Assembly (NCBI RefSeq): GCF_041435215.1
Contig: NZ_CP108394.1
Coordinates: 8,990,001-9,054,000 of the forward strand
Reading direction: 5' to 3'
DNA length: 64,000 nucleotides
DNA from: Streptomyces sp. NBC_01314
Lineage (GTDB): Bacteria > Actinomycetota > Actinomycetes > Streptomycetales > Streptomycetaceae
Both the position numbers and the translations under genes were made by a program. The notes below the pieces were generated by a model that saw nothing but the letters and a program-made list of their open reading frames with translations, had not been told where the DNA came from and did not search any database. Shown here piece by piece: positions 61,767 to 64,000 of this stretch (the stretch's first letter is position 1; every line of letters starts with the position of its first letter).

Positions 61767-62498
61767 GTGGCGAACAAGAACATTCCCGACCCCGGCTTCT
61801 CCGACGACGACGGCTCCGCCGACCCCCGGCTGAGCGCCGCGCTCGCCGCCTGGGCCGAGGACCGGACCGCCGTGGGCCCCGTCCTCGAAGCCCTCAAGGG
61901 CGCCCGGCTGCTCGTCCCCGTCGTGGCCGTGCTCGGCGAGGTCGAGACGGACGAGAACGGACTGCGCCGCGAGAAGACCAGCGACATGGCCGTCCCCACC
62001 CTGAAGGCAGGCGGCCGCACCGCTCTGCCCGCCTTCACCTCCACCGACTCCCTGGCCCGCTGGGACCCCGCCGCCCGCCCCGTCGCCGTACCCCTGCACC
62101 AGGCCCTGCAGGCCGCGGCGCACGAGAAGGCCGACACGATCGTCCTCGACCTCGCGGGCCCCGTCCCCTACGAGCTGACCGGCCGTGCCCTGCTCGCGCT
62201 CGCCGAGGGACGCACCACCACCGACCCGCTCGCCGATCCCGCCGTCCTCGACGCCGTACGCTCCGCCGTCGCCGCCGAACCGGCCGTGCTCCGCGCCCAC
62301 CTCGGCCCCGGCCAGGCCGACGGCACCCTCGCCCTCGTCCTCGACCCGTCCGCGGGCCCGGCCGAGGCCGCGCGGTCCGTGGCGGGCCGCCTCGCCGCCG
62401 ACGAGACACTGCGGGCCCGCCTGGTACGCGGCCTCGACCTGGCACTGCTGCCGGCCGGGGCGACGCCACCGGGCGAGCCCTTGTACGTACGCCAGTGA
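61767..62498 (+). CDS. SseB-family protein
   Basis: The 243-residue protein resembles the SseB N-terminal domain (LLVPVVAVLGEVETDENGLR, then TLKAGGRTALPAFTSTDSLA, then RWDPAARPVAVPL). The family takes its name from an E. coli gene affecting serine sensitivity; its activity is unclear. GTG 61767 gives VANKNIPDPGFSDDDG. It converges with the DUF1844 gene. Confidence 0.8.
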   Translation: MANKNIPDPGFSDDDGSADPRLSAALAAWAEDRTAVGPVLEALKGARLLVPVVAVLGEVETDENGLRREKTSDMAVPTLKAGGRTALPAFTSTDSLARWDPAARPVAVPLHQALQAAAHEKADTIVLDLAGPVPYELTGRALLALAEGRTTTDPLADPAVLDAVRSAVAAEPAVLRAHLGPGQADGTLALVLDPSAGPAEAARSVAGRLAADETLRARLVRGLDLALLPAGATPPGEPLYVRQ

Positions 62499-62514
62499 GA
62501 GCGGGACCGAAGGC

Positions 62515-62871
62515 CTAGCCGTAGACCGGACCCGTGTACTTCTCGCCCGGGCCCTGACCCGGCTCGTCCGGGACGACCGACGCCTCGCGGAACGCCAGCT
62601 GCAGCGACTTCAGACCGTCGCGCAGCGGGGCGGCGTGGAAGGAACTGATCTCGGTCGCGGACGCGTCCAGCAGACCGGCGAGGGCGGCGACCAGCTTGCG
62701 GGCCTCGTCCAGGTCCTTGTACTTGTCGCCCTCCTCCGTCAGGCCGAGCTTCACCGCGGCGGCGCTCATCAGGTTGACGGCGACCGTCACGATCACCTCG
62801 ACCGCGGGGACCTCGGCGATGTCGCGGGTCATCGAGTCGAAGTCGGGGTTCTCAGGAGGGGTCTCACTCAT
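62515..62871 (-). CDS. DUF1844 protein
   Basis: The 118-residue helical protein of family DUF1844 (VEVIVTVAVNLMSAAAVKLG, then LDEARKLVAALAGLLD) is often found next to infC in actinomycetes. ATG 62871 gives MSETPPENPDF; an upstream ATG at 62880 would add three residues. The function is unknown. It is divergent from infC. Confidence 0.85.
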   Translation of the reverse strand: MSETPPENPDFDSMTRDIAEVPAVEVIVTVAVNLMSAAAVKLGLTEEGDKYKDLDEARKLVAALAGLLDASATEISSFHAAPLRDGLKSLQLAFREASVVPDEPGQGPGEKYTGPVYG

Positions 62872-62931
62872 GCCCCACACGATAGGCCCCGGCGCGTCCG
62901 CCCCGACCTGCGGGAGCCCACCGCACTCCGA

Positions 62932-62961
62932 TTGGCACGTCAGGTTTCAACCCGGTATGGT
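62932..62961 (+). promoter_or_regulatory. Candidate promoter of the infC operon
   Basis: TTGGCA (62932-62937), 18 bases, then TATGGT (62956-62961): a good match to the vegetative consensus. Transcription from here would give a leader of about 300 bases. Confidence 0.6.
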
Positions 62962-62967
62962 GGTGCC

Positions 62968-63267
62968 AACGACCGGCTGGACACCTGTGTGTCCGGCCCG
63001 CAAGTGGAGGCTCCGAACTCCCACCTGACTGTCCCCCCGGGACGGCAGGTCACCCGGTCAGACGGCCCCCACCGTTCCGTACGGACGGTGGAGTCGTCCG
63101 AGTTTGCGCCCCGCGGTACACCCGCGGCGGTGCTCCGGCAGTACAAGGAGCCCCGCCTGTGTCCCGTCCGGGGCATTTTTCATGGCTCCTGACGGTTGGT
63201 CTCTATGTCAACCAGACATAACACGGCGGTCCGCCAGACCGGCGTGTGGTGCTACCGAGGAGGATCC
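62968..63267 (+). promoter_or_regulatory. Structured leader of infC with a possible attenuator
   Basis: The leader holds a GGACAC-ctgt-GTGTCC hairpin near 62977-62992 and a CACCGT...ACGGTG hairpin near 63070-63090. A terminator-like stem, GCCCCG (63150-63155) with CGGGGC (63169-63174), is followed by ATTTTT. The last lies about 90 bases before the start codon, where a regulated stop could work. No long coding frame other than infC's own extension is supported. Confidence 0.5.
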
Positions 63268-63981
63268 ATCAGCACCGAGCCCCGCATCAACGACCGGATT
63301 CGCGTTCCCGAAGTGCGACTTGTCGGTCCCAGCGGCGAGCAGGTCGGGATTGTTCCGCTTGCCAAGGCCCTGGAGCTTGCGCAGGAGTACGACCTCGACC
63401 TGGTCGAGGTGGCGGCGAGCGCGCGCCCGCCGGTCTGCAAGCTCATGGACTACGGGAAGTTCAAGTACGAGTCGGCCATGAAGGCCCGTGAGGCGCGCAA
63501 GAACCAGGCGCACACGGTCATCAAGGAAATGAAGCTCCGGCCGAAGATCGACCCGCACGACTACGACACCAAAAAGGGTCACGTCGTCCGGTTCCTCAAG
63601 CAGGGCGACAAGGTCAAGATCACGATCATGTTCCGTGGTCGCGAGCAGTCCCGGCCCGAGCTGGGCTACCGACTGCTGCAGCGGCTCGCAACGGACGTCG
63701 AGGACCTCGGGTTCATCGAGTCGAACCCGAAGCAGGACGGCCGGAACATGATCATGGTTCTCGGTCCGCACAAGAAGAAGACCGAGGCGATGGCCGAGGC
63801 CCGGCAGGCGCAGGAAGCCCGCAAGGCGGAAGCGAAGGCCAACCCCGGCAAGTCACAGAACGCCGCCGAGAGCGAGTTCGCCGACGCCGAGTTCACCGAC
63901 GCCGAGGACACCGACGCCGAGGACACCGACGTGGAGCACGTCGAGGCCGAGGCGCCGGCCGAGGAGCCTGCCGAGGCGTAA
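63268..63981 (+). CDS. infC: Translation initiation factor IF-3, AUC start
   Basis: IF-3 binds the 30S subunit, prevents subunit joining and rejects non-standard start codons. The protein is 237 residues with the IF3-N block [33 protein letters not shown] and the IF3-C block [20 protein letters not shown]. It has an acidic Ala/Glu/Asp extension beyond the usual 180 residues (repeats of DAEDTDAE). The conserved protein begins at ATC 63268 with GAGGAGG 4 bases upstream. In-frame TTG 63196, ATG 63205 and GTG codons lie upstream without such a site. An AUC start fits IF-3 autoregulation. The usual partners rpmI and rplT would lie beyond the window. Confidence 0.95.
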   Translation: MSTEPRINDRIRVPEVRLVGPSGEQVGIVPLAKALELAQEYDLDLVEVAASARPPVCKLMDYGKFKYESAMKAREARKNQAHTVIKEMKLRPKIDPHDYDTKKGHVVRFLKQGDKVKITIMFRGREQSRPELGYRLLQRLATDVEDLGFIESNPKQDGRNMIMVLGPHKKKTEAMAEARQAQEARKAEAKANPGKSQNAAESEFADAEFTDAEDTDAEDTDVEHVEAEAPAEEPAEA

Positions 63982-64000
63982 GTCCCCAGGACGCGAGTCC

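Overview
This is a chromosomal window from a high-GC actinomycete, almost certainly a Streptomyces. Support comes from the strong third-position GC bias, frequent GTG/TTG starts, a complete Pup-proteasome locus, a conservon (cvn) operon, TAGGGT-type -10 boxes and GC-rich extragenic repeats typical of the genus. The gene order resembles, as I remember it, the S. coelicolor core between arc and infC. No rRNA, tRNA, CRISPR array, insertion sequence or prophage was seen.

Layout. (1) 0.2-15 kb is the pupylation/proteasome region: ferredoxin (-), arc, dop, pup, an endonuclease VII-like gene, prcB, prcA, then a LacI regulator/MFS exporter pair, pafA, a short hypothetical gene, two FKBP prolyl isomerases, and pafB-pafC. 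Pup ends in Gly-Gly-Glu, so it should be ligated without prior deamidation. (2) 15-20.4 kb holds two small proteins, tatA, tatC and a HelY-type Ski2-like helicase. (3) 20.8-28.5 kb is a four-gene catabolic operon: two DUF1989 proteins, a biotin-dependent 'urea' carboxylase and allophanate hydrolase, with a divergent TetR gene. By family knowledge it is better read as guanidine degradation. A near-identical palindrome lies upstream of an unlinked permease at 36-38 kb, suggesting one regulon. (4) 28.8-33.5 kb is a conservon, cvnABCD plus a CYP157-like P450 lacking the ExxR motif. (5) 33.6-47.3 kb is mixed: a pseudouridine synthase, an unrecognised Cys-rich 450-residue protein, the permease, an N-formylglutamate amidohydrolase-like protein, a secreted beta-lactamase-fold protein, a siderophore-interacting protein under an iron box, a 5'-3' exonuclease, an XRE-cupin regulator, a metal-receptor-like protein and a LysR/TDT transporter pair. 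(6) 47.4-54.3 kb is a probable gamma-glutamyl pathway for ethanolamine: glutamine amidotransferase-type hydrolase, ethanolamine-type permease, FadR-type GntR regulator, glutamine-synthetase-like GlnA4, aldehyde dehydrogenase and short-chain dehydrogenase. (7) 54.3-62.9 kb holds a DUF2510 membrane protein, a PLP-barrel enzyme, a proline-rich membrane protein coupled to a mycosin-like protease, a class-A-like serine hydrolase, an SseB-like protein and a DUF1844 protein. (8) The window ends with infC behind a structured leader and an apparent AUC start codon.

How the parts work together. Arc, Dop, Pup, PafA and PrcAB form one tagging and degradation machine, with PafBC as the WYL transcription regulator. 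TatA and TatC form part of a twin-arginine translocase. The two catabolic clusters each pair transport, activation, oxidation or hydrolysis and a dedicated repressor with its own palindrome. The most useful leads are the shared TetR-type operator, the ethanolamine gene set with its palindrome, the unclassified 34.6-36.0 kb protein, the ExxR-less P450 with an amphipathic tail, and the non-canonical infC start. Functions come from sequence motifs and remembered family knowledge; no database search was possible.
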